From Mycolicibacterium peregrinum (lineage in GTDB: Bacteria > Actinomycetota > Actinomycetes > Mycobacteriales > Mycobacteriaceae): a DNA stretch of 64,000 nt. The stretch is taken from the NCBI RefSeq assembly GCF_001665785.1, contig NZ_LZSO01000029.1, positions 1-64,000 of the forward strand, read 5' to 3'. The notes beneath the pieces were generated by a model. It saw nothing but the letters and a program-made list of their open reading frames with translations, had not been told where the DNA came from and made no database searches. The first letter of the stretch is position 1. Every line of letters starts with the position of its first letter. The position numbers and the translations under genes are program-made. This document shows, piece by piece, positions 43,114 to 51,415 of the stretch.

Positions 43114-43833
43114 ATGGCCATGCCTGCATTACCTGAGAGCGTCCCGGAGGCCCGGGTTCTCGTCGTCGACGACGAGGCCAACATCGTGGAGCTGCTGTCC
43201 GTCAGCCTGAAGTTCCAGGGTTTCGAGGTCTACACCGCGTCCAACGGCGCCGCCGCCCTGGACAAGGCCAGGGAAGTCCGGCCCGACGCCGTGATCCTCG
43301 ACGTGATGATGCCCGGCATGGACGGCTTCGGGTTGTTGCGTCGGCTGCGCGCCGACGGCATCGATGCCCCTGCACTGTTCCTCACCGCGCGCGACAGCCT
43401 GCAGGACAAGATCGCCGGCCTGACGCTGGGCGGCGACGACTACGTCACCAAGCCGTTCAGCCTCGAAGAGGTGGTGGCCCGGCTGCGGGTGATCCTGCGC
43501 CGGTCCGGTCGGGGCGTCGAGGAACCCCGCAGCGCCAAGCTGTCCTTCGCCGACATCGAACTCGACGAGGACACCCACGAGGTCTGGAAGGCCGGCGAGC
43601 CCGTTTCGCTGTCGCCCACCGAGTTCACCCTGCTGCGCTACTTCATCATCAATGCGGGCACGGTGCTGTCGAAGCCGAAGATCCTCGACCACGTGTGGCG
43701 TTACGACTTCGGCGGTGACGTCAACGTCGTCGAGTCCTACGTGTCCTACCTGCGCCGCAAGATCGACACGGGCGACAAGCGTCTGCTGCACACTCTGCGC
43801 GGCGTCGGTTACGTTTTGCGCGAGCCACGCTGA
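43114..43833 (+). CDS. phoP: Two-component response regulator PhoP
   Basis: A 239-residue OmpR-family regulator. The receiver domain has the acidic pair in VLVVDDEANIVELL, the phospho-acceptor D63 in VILDVMMPGMDG, and the conserved lysine in YVTKPFSLEE. The winged-helix domain ends DHVWRYDFGGDVNVVESYVS. From residue ~11 it is almost the same as remembered M. tuberculosis PhoP. It controls lipid, acid-stress and virulence-type genes there. ATG 43114 is given; ATG 43120 has better spacing from AGGGA. phoR follows by 30 bases. Confidence 0.95.
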   Translation: MAMPALPESVPEARVLVVDDEANIVELLSVSLKFQGFEVYTASNGAAALDKAREVRPDAVILDVMMPGMDGFGLLRRLRADGIDAPALFLTARDSLQDKIAGLTLGGDDYVTKPFSLEEVVARLRVILRRSGRGVEEPRSAKLSFADIELDEDTHEVWKAGEPVSLSPTEFTLLRYFIINAGTVLSKPKILDHVWRYDFGGDVNVVESYVSYLRRKIDTGDKRLLHTLRGVGYVLREPR

Positions 43834-43863
43834 CGCCTCGTTCATCGGCGGCATAATTCTGGA

Positions 43864-45297
43864 GTGTTTGACCGGGTAGAGCGGCACGGTGTGCCGTTGC
43901 GGGTCGGGCTGGTGGCGGTCGCGCTGGTCCTGGTGGCGTGCGGGCTGCTCGCCTCGGGCGTCGCGGTGACCTCGATCATGCGGCACACCGAGGTGAGCCG
44001 TATCGACCAGACGCTTCTCGACGCCGCGGGAAGCTGGGCCCAGGAGCCGCGTCAACTGCCGTCGACGCCGCTGGAAGGGCCGAACCCGGCCCGCCCGCCG
44101 TCGAACTTCTATGTGCGCGGTGTCGACCAGGACGGCAGGACCTGGATCGCGGTCAACGACCGTGAGGCGGAGCCCGAGCTCCCCGACGACAACGATGTCG
44201 GTCCGGTGCCGGTGACGGTCGCGTCCGTCGGGGCGTCCGACGTGCAGTGGCGGGCCATGACCGTGCAGGGTCCGAACGGCGAGCTCACCACCGTCGCGAT
44301 CGACCTTTCCGACGTCCAGTCATCGGTCCGTGCGTTGATCTGGTCGCAGGTCGGCATCGGCACGGTCGTCCTGGTCGTGCTCGGCGTCGTCGGCTACGCC
44401 GTCGTGCACCGCAGCCTGCGTCCCCTCGTCGAGGTGGAACAAACAGCCGCGGCAATCGCGGCCGGACAGTTGGATCGCCGTGTTCCCGAACGTGATCCGC
44501 GGACCGAGGTGGGACGGCTGTCGTTGGCCCTCAACGGCATGCTCGCGCAGATCCAGCGGGCGGTGGCGTCGTCGGACGCCTCGGCCGAGCAGGCGCGGAC
44601 CTCCGAGGAACGGATGCGGCGCTTCATCACCGATGCAAGCCACGAGTTGCGGACCCCGCTGACCACGATCCGGGGATTCGCCGAGCTCTACCGCCAGGGC
44701 GCCGCGCGCGACGTCGAGATGATCATGGGCCGGATCGAGAGCGAATCCCGGCGGATGGGCCTGCTGGTCGAGGACCTCCTGCTGCTGGCCCGGCTCGATG
44801 CGCAACGGCCGCTCGACCAGCACCGGGTCGACCTGTTGACCCTGGCCACCGATGCCGTCCACGACACGCAGTCGATCGCCCCGAACCGTCGGGTGCGGAT
44901 GGAGGTGTTCGACGGTCCGGGGACCCCCGAGGTGCTGGGCGACGAGGCCCGATTGCGTCAGGTGCTCAGCAACCTGGTCGCCAACGCCGTGCAGCACACA
45001 CCGGAAACCGCCGGGATCACGGTGCGCGTGGGCACCGACGGCGACGACGCGGTGATCGAGGTGTGCGACGAAGGCCCCGGCATGAGCCAGGAGGACGCGC
45101 GACGGGTTTTCGAACGGTTCTACCGAGCCGATACCTCACGCACGCGCGCGAGCGGCGGTACCGGGCTGGGCCTGTCGATCGTGCACTCCCTGGTGCTGGC
45201 GCACGGCGGCACGGTGAACGTCACGACGGCGCCCGGTCAGGGATGCCGGTTCACCGTCAGCCTGCCTAGGATTGCAGATCTGCCAGCGCGGCTTTGA
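43864..45297 (+). CDS. phoR: Sensor histidine kinase PhoR
   Basis: A 477-residue membrane kinase partnering PhoP. Two membrane helices (near residues 15-40 and 155-180) bracket an extracytoplasmic sensor loop. A HAMP domain follows, then HisKA with the histidine in DASHELRTPLTT, and HATPase with N box NLVANAVQHTPE, G1 DEGPGM and GGTGLGLSIV. GTG at 43864 lies 6 bases after CATAAT (43852-43857), so phoR may also have its own leaderless promoter. Its 3' end overlaps the convergent HIT gene by 32 bases. Confidence 0.94.
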   Translation: MFDRVERHGVPLRVGLVAVALVLVACGLLASGVAVTSIMRHTEVSRIDQTLLDAAGSWAQEPRQLPSTPLEGPNPARPPSNFYVRGVDQDGRTWIAVNDREAEPELPDDNDVGPVPVTVASVGASDVQWRAMTVQGPNGELTTVAIDLSDVQSSVRALIWSQVGIGTVVLVVLGVVGYAVVHRSLRPLVEVEQTAAAIAAGQLDRRVPERDPRTEVGRLSLALNGMLAQIQRAVASSDASAEQARTSEERMRRFITDASHELRTPLTTIRGFAELYRQGAARDVEMIMGRIESESRRMGLLVEDLLLLARLDAQRPLDQHRVDLLTLATDAVHDTQSIAPNRRVRMEVFDGPGTPEVLGDEARLRQVLSNLVANAVQHTPETAGITVRVGTDGDDAVIEVCDEGPGMSQEDARRVFERFYRADTSRTRASGGTGLGLSIVHSLVLAHGGTVNVTTAPGQGCRFTVSLPRIADLPARL

Positions 45298-45673
45298 TCT
45301 TGGCCTGAGCCTCGTCGAGCGACTCGGCCGAGGGATTGTTGTCGACATGGGCGAAACCGAAATCGGCCAGGTTGTATGCCGGGAACACATGCACGTGCAG
45401 GTGCGGCACCTCAAGACCGGCGATGATCACGCCGGCGCGCTGCGCGCCGAATGCCTGGCAGACGGCCTTGCCGATCAGCTGCGACACTTCCATCACCCGG
45501 CCGAACACCGCGGGTTCGACGTCCTGCCAGTTGTCGATCTCGGCGCGGGGAACCACCAGCGTGTGGCCCTGCGTCATCGGGGCGATGGTGAGGAACGCGA
45601 CGATCTCATCGTCTTCATAGACGAATCGTCCGGGCAGTTCTCCGTTGATGATCTTCGTGAAGACGGACGCCAT
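45266..45673 (-). CDS. HIT-domain protein (Rv0759c-like)
   Basis: A 135-residue histidine-triad protein. The HIT motif is HLHVHVF with conserved upstream segments FTKIINGELPGRFVYEDDEI and TQGHTLVVPR. HIT proteins hydrolyse nucleoside phosphoramidates, AMP-lysine or dinucleoside polyphosphates. Position after phoR equals Rv0759c. ATG at 45673 gives the standard N-terminus; an in-frame TTG at 45682 is less likely. Confidence 0.9.
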   Translation of the reverse strand: MASVFTKIINGELPGRFVYEDDEIVAFLTIAPMTQGHTLVVPRAEIDNWQDVEPAVFGRVMEVSQLIGKAVCQAFGAQRAGVIIAGLEVPHLHVHVFPAYNLADFGFAHVDNNPSAESLDEAQAKIKAALADLQS

Positions 45674-45709
45674 GGAGACCAAGCATAGCCACCGTGCCCT
45701 GAACTCAGG

Positions 45710-46573
45710 TTATGCCCCGGAAATGGCCTCGTGCAGTTCCTCGACGGCCCACGGCGGCGCGCTGTGGTGATCGCGGTATCCGATGAAACCGGTTGAGGGC
45801 CGGGCGAATTCGCCGATGAAGCCACCCGCGGCGATGAAGATGCGCCCCGTCACGTCCCGTGCTGCGTCGCTGACCAGGTAGGCGTAGGTCGGGGCGACGT
45901 ATTCCGGCGGCGCGGCGTCCAACGCGCCCTGCATGCTGACGTCGTCGAGCAGTCCGCGCCGGTTGAGCTCGGCGATGTGCTGCTCATAGTCCGATCCGGT
46001 GGACAGTCGGGTGCGCGCGCCCGGGCACACCACGTTGGCGCGCACGCCGTGTTCCTTGAGTTCGGCGGCAATCGCCAGGGTCAGCCCGTTGACCGCGCCC
46101 TTGCCCGCCGGATAGCCGCTGCCGCCGTAATCGCCAAGGAACGCAAAGGAACTGGTGTTGACGATGGCGCCGCCCCCTTGGGCCACCATCTTGGGCGTCG
46201 CTGCGCGACAGGTCTCGAACACCGTGCCCAGGTGTGCGTCGAGCAGGCTCCGGAACTCGGCGCTGGTCACGTTCAAGATCGAGGACCCCGCCGGCTCGGC
46301 GGTGCCTGCGCAGTTGACCAGGATGTCGATGCGACCGAACTCGGACACGCAGGTGTCGACGAGGGCGTCGGCCACGACAGGGTCGGCCGGCGAACCGGCA
46401 TGGGCGACACCGGAAATGGATTCGGCCGCGGTTGTGGCAGCCCCCAGGTCGCGACCGTTGACCACCACACCCGCGCCCTGGGCGGCCAGAAGCTCGGCGA
46501 CCGCCAGGCCGATGCCGCGGGTGCCGCCGACCACGATCGCGCCGCGGCCCGCGAGCGGACTGCTACTCGGCAT
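45710..46573 (-). CDS. Short-chain dehydrogenase/reductase
   Basis: A 287-residue SDR: GGTRGIGLAVAE cofactor motif, VNCAGTAEP (variant NNAG), NTSSFAFLG, catalytic YPAGK, and a C-terminal ~30-residue extension ending HEAISGA that contains WAVEELHEA. The extension and the GRIFIAAGGFIGEF segment occur in SDRs tied to steroid or multifunctional beta-oxidation enzymes. It overlaps the NTF2-like gene by 11 bases. In M. tuberculosis, as I recall, no gene stands between Rv0759c and Rv0760c, so this is an addition here. Confidence 0.8.
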   Translation of the reverse strand: MPSSSPLAGRGAIVVGGTRGIGLAVAELLAAQGAGVVVNGRDLGAATTAAESISGVAHAGSPADPVVADALVDTCVSEFGRIDILVNCAGTAEPAGSSILNVTSAEFRSLLDAHLGTVFETCRAATPKMVAQGGGAIVNTSSFAFLGDYGGSGYPAGKGAVNGLTLAIAAELKEHGVRANVVCPGARTRLSTGSDYEQHIAELNRRGLLDDVSMQGALDAAPPEYVAPTYAYLVSDAARDVTGRIFIAAGGFIGEFARPSTGFIGYRDHHSAPPWAVEELHEAISGA

Positions 46574-47018
46574 CTGCCTCTGTTGAATCGCTCCTCGCGT
46601 CCGCCTCGGCGAACTGCATCGCTTCCAGGTTCCAGTAGCCGCGCAGGTTCGTGATCAGTCCCTCGTCGTTCACCTTGTAGGTGAACACGCCTCGCACCGC
46701 GGCGGTGAACCCGTTGGGAAACTTGGTGCGCAGCACCAGGATGTAGGCGATCTCGGTCGGCGAGCTGGACGGGAATGTCTCCTCGCACGTGACGGTCAGC
46801 TCGTTGGGACCGATGTTGGTGTCGTAAAAGGCGGCGAGAGCTTCCTTGCCGCGCACCCCGGTGCCGTCGGGGTTGGTGACGGCCTCACCGATCGGGTCCT
46901 CGACCAGGACGTCATCGGCCATGAGCGCCAACCAGCCCTCACGGTCACCGGATTGCACGCATCTCCACGACGATCGCGAGGCGGCGACGACGGGTGTCTC
47001 AGTGGTTGTCTCGGTCAC
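46563..47018 (-). CDS. NTF2-like / ketosteroid isomerase-fold protein (Rv0760c-like)
   Basis: A 151-residue single-domain protein of the SnoaL/ketosteroid isomerase fold. It corresponds to Rv0760c, whose crystal structure shows a steroid-binding pocket. Conserved segments are WRCVQSGDREGWLALMADD, EDPIGEAVTNPDGTG and VRGVFTYKVNDEGLITNLRG. Isomerase activity is not established for the family member. ATG at 47018. It lies between the extra SDR and adhB on the same strand. Confidence 0.85.
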   Translation of the reverse strand: MTETTTETPVVAASRSSWRCVQSGDREGWLALMADDVLVEDPIGEAVTNPDGTGVRGKEALAAFYDTNIGPNELTVTCEETFPSSSPTEIAYILVLRTKFPNGFTAAVRGVFTYKVNDEGLITNLRGYWNLEAMQFAEADARSDSTEADAE

Positions 47019-47039
47019 GAAATTCCTTCCTCCATATGC

Positions 47040-47096
47040 CGAAATGGCATTCCAGCAGGTGGTTACTCGACCTTTGTCTGCTGGAATGCCATTTCG
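47040..47096. repeat. Long perfect inverted repeat between adhB and the NTF2-like gene
   Basis: Two perfect 19-base arms (47040-47058 and 47078-47096) enclose a 19-base loop. The right arm reads CTGCTGGAATGCCATTTCG. It lies 12 bases after the adhB stop and 21 bases before the next start on the minus strand. It may end adhB transcripts or stabilise mRNA. Its outer portion (GCCATTTCG) resembles the hairpin at 54908-54970. Confidence 0.7.
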
Positions 47097-47108
47097 CGGG
47101 TAAGGGGT

Positions 47109-48242
47109 CTAGCGGTCGGCGTCGGTGTAGCGGATGACGCCGCGGATGTTGCGGCCCTCGAGCATGTCCGCGTAGCCGTCGTTGATCTGCTCCAGCTTGT
47201 ACTGCCGGGTCACCATGTCGTCCAGGTTGAGCCGGCCGGCCTTGTACATGCTCAGCAGCTGCGGGATGTCGTGGTGCGGGTTGCCGCCACCGAAGATGGT
47301 GCCCTGCAGGCGCTTCTGCAGCAGGGTCAGCATCGACAGGTTGAGCTTGACATCGTTGCTGGCCATGTTGGCGACCGCGGTGGCCACGACCGTGCCGCCC
47401 TTGGCGGTGATGTTCATGTAGTGGTCGATGTCCTCGCCCTTGAGCTCACCGACGGTGACGATGGTCTTGTGCGCCATCCGGCCCTGGGTGACTTCGGCGA
47501 CCCCGGCCATCGCGGAGAAGATGTCCGGGTAGGCGTGGGTGGCACCGAACTTCAGCGCGTTGTCGCGCTTGAACTCGACCGGATCGACGGCGAAGACGTT
47601 GCGTGCGCCGGCGGCCAGGGCGCCCTGCAGGGCACCGGTGCCGACACCGCCGACGCCGACGATGACGACGTCGTCACCCGGGCGGACATCGCCGCTGCGC
47701 ACCGCCGAGCCGTAGCCGGTGGTGACGCCGCAGCCCACGAGGCAGGCCACCTCGAACGGGATGGACGGATCGATCTTCACGACCGAGCTCTTGTGCACGA
47801 CCATGTACGGGCTGAACGTGCCCAGCAGGGTCATCGGGATGACGGGCTGACCGTTCTTGACGGAGTGGATGCGATGCGTGCCGTCGGAGACCGCGGTGCC
47901 GGCCAGCAGGCCCGCGCCCAGATCGCAGAGGTTGCGCAGACCCTCCTGGCAAGCCGGACACTCGCCACACGACGGGATGAACGACAGCACGACGTGGTCG
48001 CCGGGCTGGATGTGGTCGACGCCGGGGCCGACCTCCGTCACGATGCCTGCGCCTTCGTGGCCGCCGAGCACCGGGAAACCTGCCATCGGTATGTCGCCGG
48101 TCACCAGGTGGTGATCGGAATGGCACATGCCCGAGGCTTCCATCTGAATCTTGACCTCGTCCTTGACGGGGTCACCGATCTCGATCTCCTCGATCGTCCA
48201 AGGTTGGTTGAACTCCCAGATGAGAGCGCCTTTGGTCTTCAT
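47109..48242 (-). CDS. adhB: Zinc-dependent alcohol dehydrogenase AdhB (Rv0761c-like)
   Basis: A 377-residue medium-chain dehydrogenase. The catalytic zinc ligands are in GMCHSDHHL and GGHEGAGIV plus a cysteine in LVGCGVTTGYG; the structural zinc site is CGECPACQEGLRNLC; the NAD-binding motif is GVGGVGTGALQGA. This class, near the NDMA- or mycothiol-dependent alcohol/formaldehyde dehydrogenases, oxidises primary alcohols. Upstream lie two operator-like sites. It begins 93 bases after the cyp51 operon and may be separately promoted. Confidence 0.88.
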   Translation of the reverse strand: MKTKGALIWEFNQPWTIEEIEIGDPVKDEVKIQMEASGMCHSDHHLVTGDIPMAGFPVLGGHEGAGIVTEVGPGVDHIQPGDHVVLSFIPSCGECPACQEGLRNLCDLGAGLLAGTAVSDGTHRIHSVKNGQPVIPMTLLGTFSPYMVVHKSSVVKIDPSIPFEVACLVGCGVTTGYGSAVRSGDVRPGDDVVIVGVGGVGTGALQGALAAGARNVFAVDPVEFKRDNALKFGATHAYPDIFSAMAGVAEVTQGRMAHKTIVTVGELKGEDIDHYMNITAKGGTVVATAVANMASNDVKLNLSMLTLLQKRLQGTIFGGGNPHHDIPQLLSMYKAGRLNLDDMVTRQYKLEQINDGYADMLEGRNIRGVIRYTDADR

Positions 48243-48256
48243 CGCGTGTGCCTTCC

Positions 48257-48285
48257 ACTAGAGCCGTTGACCACAGACTAGAGCC
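48257..48285. promoter_or_regulatory. Direct repeat in the adhB promoter
   Basis: ACTAGAGCC occurs twice with a 20-base period (48257-48265 and 48277-48285), 15 bases upstream of the adhB start. On the coding strand each copy reads GGCTCTAGT, and one contains a candidate -10 TAGTCT. It may be a regulator site or a duplicated promoter element. Confidence 0.45.
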
Positions 48286-48311
48286 ATTAGTTGCGTGGGT
48301 CACACCCACCC

Positions 48312-48327
48312 CCAAGCAACTGCTTGG
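48312..48327. promoter_or_regulatory. Palindrome upstream of adhB
   Basis: CCAAGCA-AC-TGCTTGG has perfect 7-bp arms. It lies 8 bases after the stop codon of the Rv0762c-like gene and 70-85 bases before adhB. The size suits a TetR- or GntR-type operator; a small terminator is also possible. It does not fit KstR or KstR2 motifs. Confidence 0.5.
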
Positions 48328-48334
48328 CCGGGAA

Positions 48335-48883
48335 CTACCAGATCTTCACCGGGGCTTTGCCGAGCGGGTAGTAGCCCGGCAGTTTCTCGCCGGACAGCGA
48401 ACGCTCGATGCGCTTCTGCATGGTGGGGGTGAGGTCGCCGGACTCGATGAGATTTGCATAACCCTTCGCGACGTGGCCGAAATCGAAGAAGTCGCGCTGC
48501 CACTCGATGAGCAGTTGATCGTTGAGCCGGAACCAGCTGCCGCCGATGCCGTAGATCTCGCTCGTGGTGCCGTCGGACTTGTTGGCGATCTGCTTCCAGA
48601 AGCCGACGATCTCGTTCTGCTTCTCGTCGATCAGCACCCGCTGGTACTCGTAGACCCAGTTCTCCAGGCCTTCCATCTCCAGACCCAGCGCCACGTCCCG
48701 GATCTCGTCCCGGCCAACGCACATGACGTCTTCCTTCGGGCCGATGTTCCAGCCGTAGGTGGCATCGTCGGTGTAGAAGTCGGCCAGCGGCTTCCAGTCA
48801 CCGGCCTTCTCGGCCTCCTGGTTGGCCTTGAGCCAGCGATCGGACCAGGCTTCGAGTTCTTCTCGTTTAGATGATGGGGTCAT
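48335..48883 (-). CDS. Conserved protein of the cyp51 operon (Rv0762c-like, NTF2 fold)
   Basis: A 182-residue protein equal in place and nearly in length to Rv0762c. The pattern KREELEAWSDRWLKANQEAE then LADFYTDDATYGWNIGP suggests a SnoaL/NTF2-like alpha+beta barrel with a C-terminal extension. No catalytic signature is clear. ATG at 48883 overlaps the ferredoxin gene by 4 bases, so it is co-translated with the P450 redox partner. Function unknown; steroid or isoprenoid binding is a guess from the fold. Confidence 0.78.
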   Translation of the reverse strand: MTPSSKREELEAWSDRWLKANQEAEKAGDWKPLADFYTDDATYGWNIGPKEDVMCVGRDEIRDVALGLEMEGLENWVYEYQRVLIDEKQNEIVGFWKQIANKSDGTTSEIYGIGGSWFRLNDQLLIEWQRDFFDFGHVAKGYANLIESGDLTPTMQKRIERSLSGEKLPGYYPLGKAPVKIW

Positions 48884-49092
48884 TGTTCGGCTTTCTCTGT
48901 GATGGATAGTGCTCGGGTAGGACACATCTCGACGGCCATTTCGACGGCGTCGCGGAGCTCGTCGGATGGTTCGTGATCGAGGATCTCGACGACGCCGCGT
49001 TTCGGCACCCGGAACACGTCCGGAGCTTCGAGCTCACACATGGCGTGGCCCTGGCACAGATCCTCGTCGACCTCAACGCGGTAGCAGCCCAT
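48880..49092 (-). CDS. Ferredoxin partner of CYP51 (Rv0763c-like)
   Basis: A 70-residue [3Fe-4S]-type ferredoxin: CQGHAMCELEAPDVF and distal CPTRALSI. The homologue Rv0763c is a known electron donor to mycobacterial CYP51. ATG at 49092 begins MGCYRVEVDEDL, matching the family start. It lies 10 bases after cyp51 and overlaps the next gene by 4 bases. Confidence 0.9.
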   Translation of the reverse strand: MGCYRVEVDEDLCQGHAMCELEAPDVFRVPKRGVVEILDHEPSDELRDAVEMAVEMCPTRALSITEKAEQ

Positions 49093-49102
49093 GAGTGCGC
49101 TC

Positions 49103-50500
49103 CTACTCGATTCCCCGGTCGCTTCGCTCCTGCCCGCCGGACACCCGCTTCCGGTAACGGACCTTGGCCGGCTGAGCCAGCTGCACGACCATCTTGGAGT
49201 GGTCGTTCTGGTAGCTCTCGGCCGGCTGGGCCATCTCGAACTCATACTCGCGCAACAGAACCGAGAAGATTGCCTTGATCTGCATCTGCGCGAACGCCGC
49301 ACCCACGCAACGGTGTTTACCGGCACCGAAGGGGATCCAGGTCCACCGGTTGATCAGATCTTCCTGACGCGGCTTCTCATAGCGGGCAGGGTCGAAGGTG
49401 TCGGGTTCGGGGAAATCCTCCGGGATCCGGTTGGAGATCGCCGGTGAGGCCGCCACCATCTGGCCCTTGTGGATCGGATGGCCCGCCACCTCGAACTCGT
49501 CCTGTGCGACGCGCATCAGGATGATCAGCGGCGGATGCAGGCGCAGGGTCTCCTTGAGCGAGTTGTCCAGCTTCGGAATCTGCCGCAGCGCATGGAAACT
49601 CACCTCCTGGCCGTCGGCGTAGAGATCGTCGAGCTCCTGCTGCACCTGCGCGTACACGTCGGGGTTGCGCAGCAGTTCGATGAGCGTCCACGAGGACGTG
49701 CCCGAACTGGTGTGGTGCCCGGCGAACATCAGGGAGATGAACATCCCGGTGACCTCGTTGGCCGTGAACCGGGGATTGCCCTCGTCGTCCTTGATCGAGA
49801 CCAGAACGTCGAGCAGGTCGCGATCCTCCTTGCCCTTAGGCGGATTGGCGATGCGACCGTCCATGATCTCCTGCACCAGCGCAACGAGTTTGACGCGCGA
49901 CTCGTCGCGGATGCGGAAGCTCTCGATGTCCAGGTAGGGATCGACGTAGCACAGCGGGTCGGTGCCCCGCTCCAACTGGTGGTAGTACTCGGCGAACCGC
50001 CGGTCGAGCTGCTCGCGGAACTTCAGCCCGATCAGGCACGCCGTCGAGGTGTAGATCGTCAGCTCGGAGAAGAAGTCGAGCAGTTCGATCTCGCCCTCGT
50101 CGCCCCAGTCGGCGATGATCTTCTTGACCTCGTTCTCGATGGTGGCGGCGTGGCCCTTCATCTGCTCACCGCGCAGCGCGGTGTTGTGCAGCATCTCGGC
50201 GCGACGCTCGGGGTCCGCGTCGAACACCACGCCCTCACCGAAGATCGGCGTCATGAACGGGTAGGCCTCGGCCTGGTTGAGTTCGCTGTCGCTGGAGCGG
50301 AAGAAGAATTCGTTGGCCTCCGCGCCGCTCAGCAGCACCACTTGCTTGCCGGCCAGCTGGAACCAGCCCACGTCGCCGCACTCGTCACGGATGCGCTGCA
50401 TCAGCCCGATCGGATCGGTGCGGAATTCTTCCAGGTGGCCGTGTTCGTCTTCTTCACCGCCCGAAACGCGCTGTACTTCCTTGAGTTCTGAGCTCGTCAT
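49103..50500 (-). CDS. cyp51: Sterol 14-alpha-demethylase CYP51
   Basis: A 465-residue P450. The oxygen-binding helix is FAGHHTSSGTSSW (CYP51 signature with HTS), the ExxR is in LKETLRLHPP and the heme loop is FGAGKHRCVGAAFA. The F-region YVDPYLDIESFRIRDESRVKL is typical of bacterial CYP51. The enzyme removes the 14-alpha methyl of lanosterol-type sterols; mycobacteria do not make sterols de novo in the usual way, so its native role is unsettled. It follows the SDR by 7 bases in a TetR-led operon. Confidence 0.94.
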   Translation of the reverse strand: MTSSELKEVQRVSGGEEDEHGHLEEFRTDPIGLMQRIRDECGDVGWFQLAGKQVVLLSGAEANEFFFRSSDSELNQAEAYPFMTPIFGEGVVFDADPERRAEMLHNTALRGEQMKGHAATIENEVKKIIADWGDEGEIELLDFFSELTIYTSTACLIGLKFREQLDRRFAEYYHQLERGTDPLCYVDPYLDIESFRIRDESRVKLVALVQEIMDGRIANPPKGKEDRDLLDVLVSIKDDEGNPRFTANEVTGMFISLMFAGHHTSSGTSSWTLIELLRNPDVYAQVQQELDDLYADGQEVSFHALRQIPKLDNSLKETLRLHPPLIILMRVAQDEFEVAGHPIHKGQMVAASPAISNRIPEDFPEPDTFDPARYEKPRQEDLINRWTWIPFGAGKHRCVGAAFAQMQIKAIFSVLLREYEFEMAQPAESYQNDHSKMVVQLAQPAKVRYRKRVSGGQERSDRGIE

Positions 50501-50507
50501 GTTCTTC

Positions 50508-51317
50508 TCAGCCTTCCACTTTCAGCTTCTGGCGATCCTTGACGTCGGCGAGCGGAGCTTCGGGCTGAATCTCCAGTTCGGCGATGAATCCGCCGCGGGG
50601 GGTTTCCGCGACGAAGGTGATGGCCCGCGCGAGATCGGCTGCGCGCAGGAAGTAGTCGTGCCGGGCCTGCCCCCACTTGGCCCAGTCCTCGAGCATCTCG
50701 CCGACCTTGTCCATCGGCGCACTCCAGCCCATGGCGGTCTTGGTCGGTCCGGGATGGACCAAGGAGGCGCGCACGCCGGTGCCCTCCAGTTCCATCTGCA
50801 GGGTCTTGGCCATGCCCAGCAGGCCGGCTTTGGCCGCGCCGTAGCCGCCCATGTACGGCCGCGGCCGCAGGGACACGTCAGAGCCGACGAAGATGATGTC
50901 GCCGCGGCGGCGCTCGACCATGCCCGGAAGTACGGCTGCGGCAAGGCGATTGGCGCCGATGAGGTGAATCTGGATCTGATTCTCGAATTCGTCGGTGCTG
51001 ATCTCGTGGAGCTGGCCGAAGAAGGTGTCACCAGCGCCGGCCACCAACAGCTCGATGTCCCCGAGCGCCTCGGTGGCGCCGTGCACGAACGACTTCACCG
51101 ACCCGGCATCGGTCACGTCGAGCGGCAGCGCGATTGCCTCGCCACCATGGGCGGTGATCTGGTCGACCAGCTCCTGGCATTTCTCGACGCGGCGTGCGCC
51201 GAGTGCGACCGGGAAGCCGTGTGCGGCAAGCTCGGTCGCCGTGGCGGCGCCGATGCCGGACGAGGCGCCGGCCACGATGGCCGGCCGGCGGTCGGGATGA
51301 GGTTCGAAACGGGCCAT
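50508..51317 (-). CDS. Short-chain dehydrogenase (Rv0765c-like)
   Basis: A 269-residue SDR with GASSGIGAATATE, VAGAGDTFFG in place of NNAG, FVGSDVSLRP and catalytic YGAAKAGLL. Its placement between cyp123 and cyp51 equals Rv0765c. An SDR next to CYP51 could act on the sterol 3-keto group or on a terpenoid alcohol, but nothing in the sequence fixes this. ATG at 51317. Confidence 0.85.
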   Translation of the reverse strand: MARFEPHPDRRPAIVAGASSGIGAATATELAAHGFPVALGARRVEKCQELVDQITAHGGEAIALPLDVTDAGSVKSFVHGATEALGDIELLVAGAGDTFFGQLHEISTDEFENQIQIHLIGANRLAAAVLPGMVERRRGDIIFVGSDVSLRPRPYMGGYGAAKAGLLGMAKTLQMELEGTGVRASLVHPGPTKTAMGWSAPMDKVGEMLEDWAKWGQARHDYFLRAADLARAITFVAETPRGGFIAELEIQPEAPLADVKDRQKLKVEG

Positions 51318-51337
51318 TTGGCGTGCCTTTACTGTGA

Positions 51338-51415
51338 TTGGGCTTCAGCGGTGCTGGACGGTGATGGGCTTCAGCGGTGGGACACCGCAATGGGCTTCAG
51401 CGGTGGGACACCGCA
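51338..51415. repeat. 26-base tandem repeat copying the 3' end of cyp123
   Basis: Copies lie at 51338-51363 (diverged), 51364-51389 and 51390-51415; the last two are identical. The third copy contains the end of cyp123: codons for PIAVSHR and the TGA. The other two copies repeat this tail, stop codon included, after the gene. The array fills most of the 79-base gap to the SDR gene. Confidence 0.85.

Noticed and set aside
48312..48327. KstR2 operator before adhB
   Set aside because: KstR2 sites have CAAG and CTTG two bases apart; here they are six apart.
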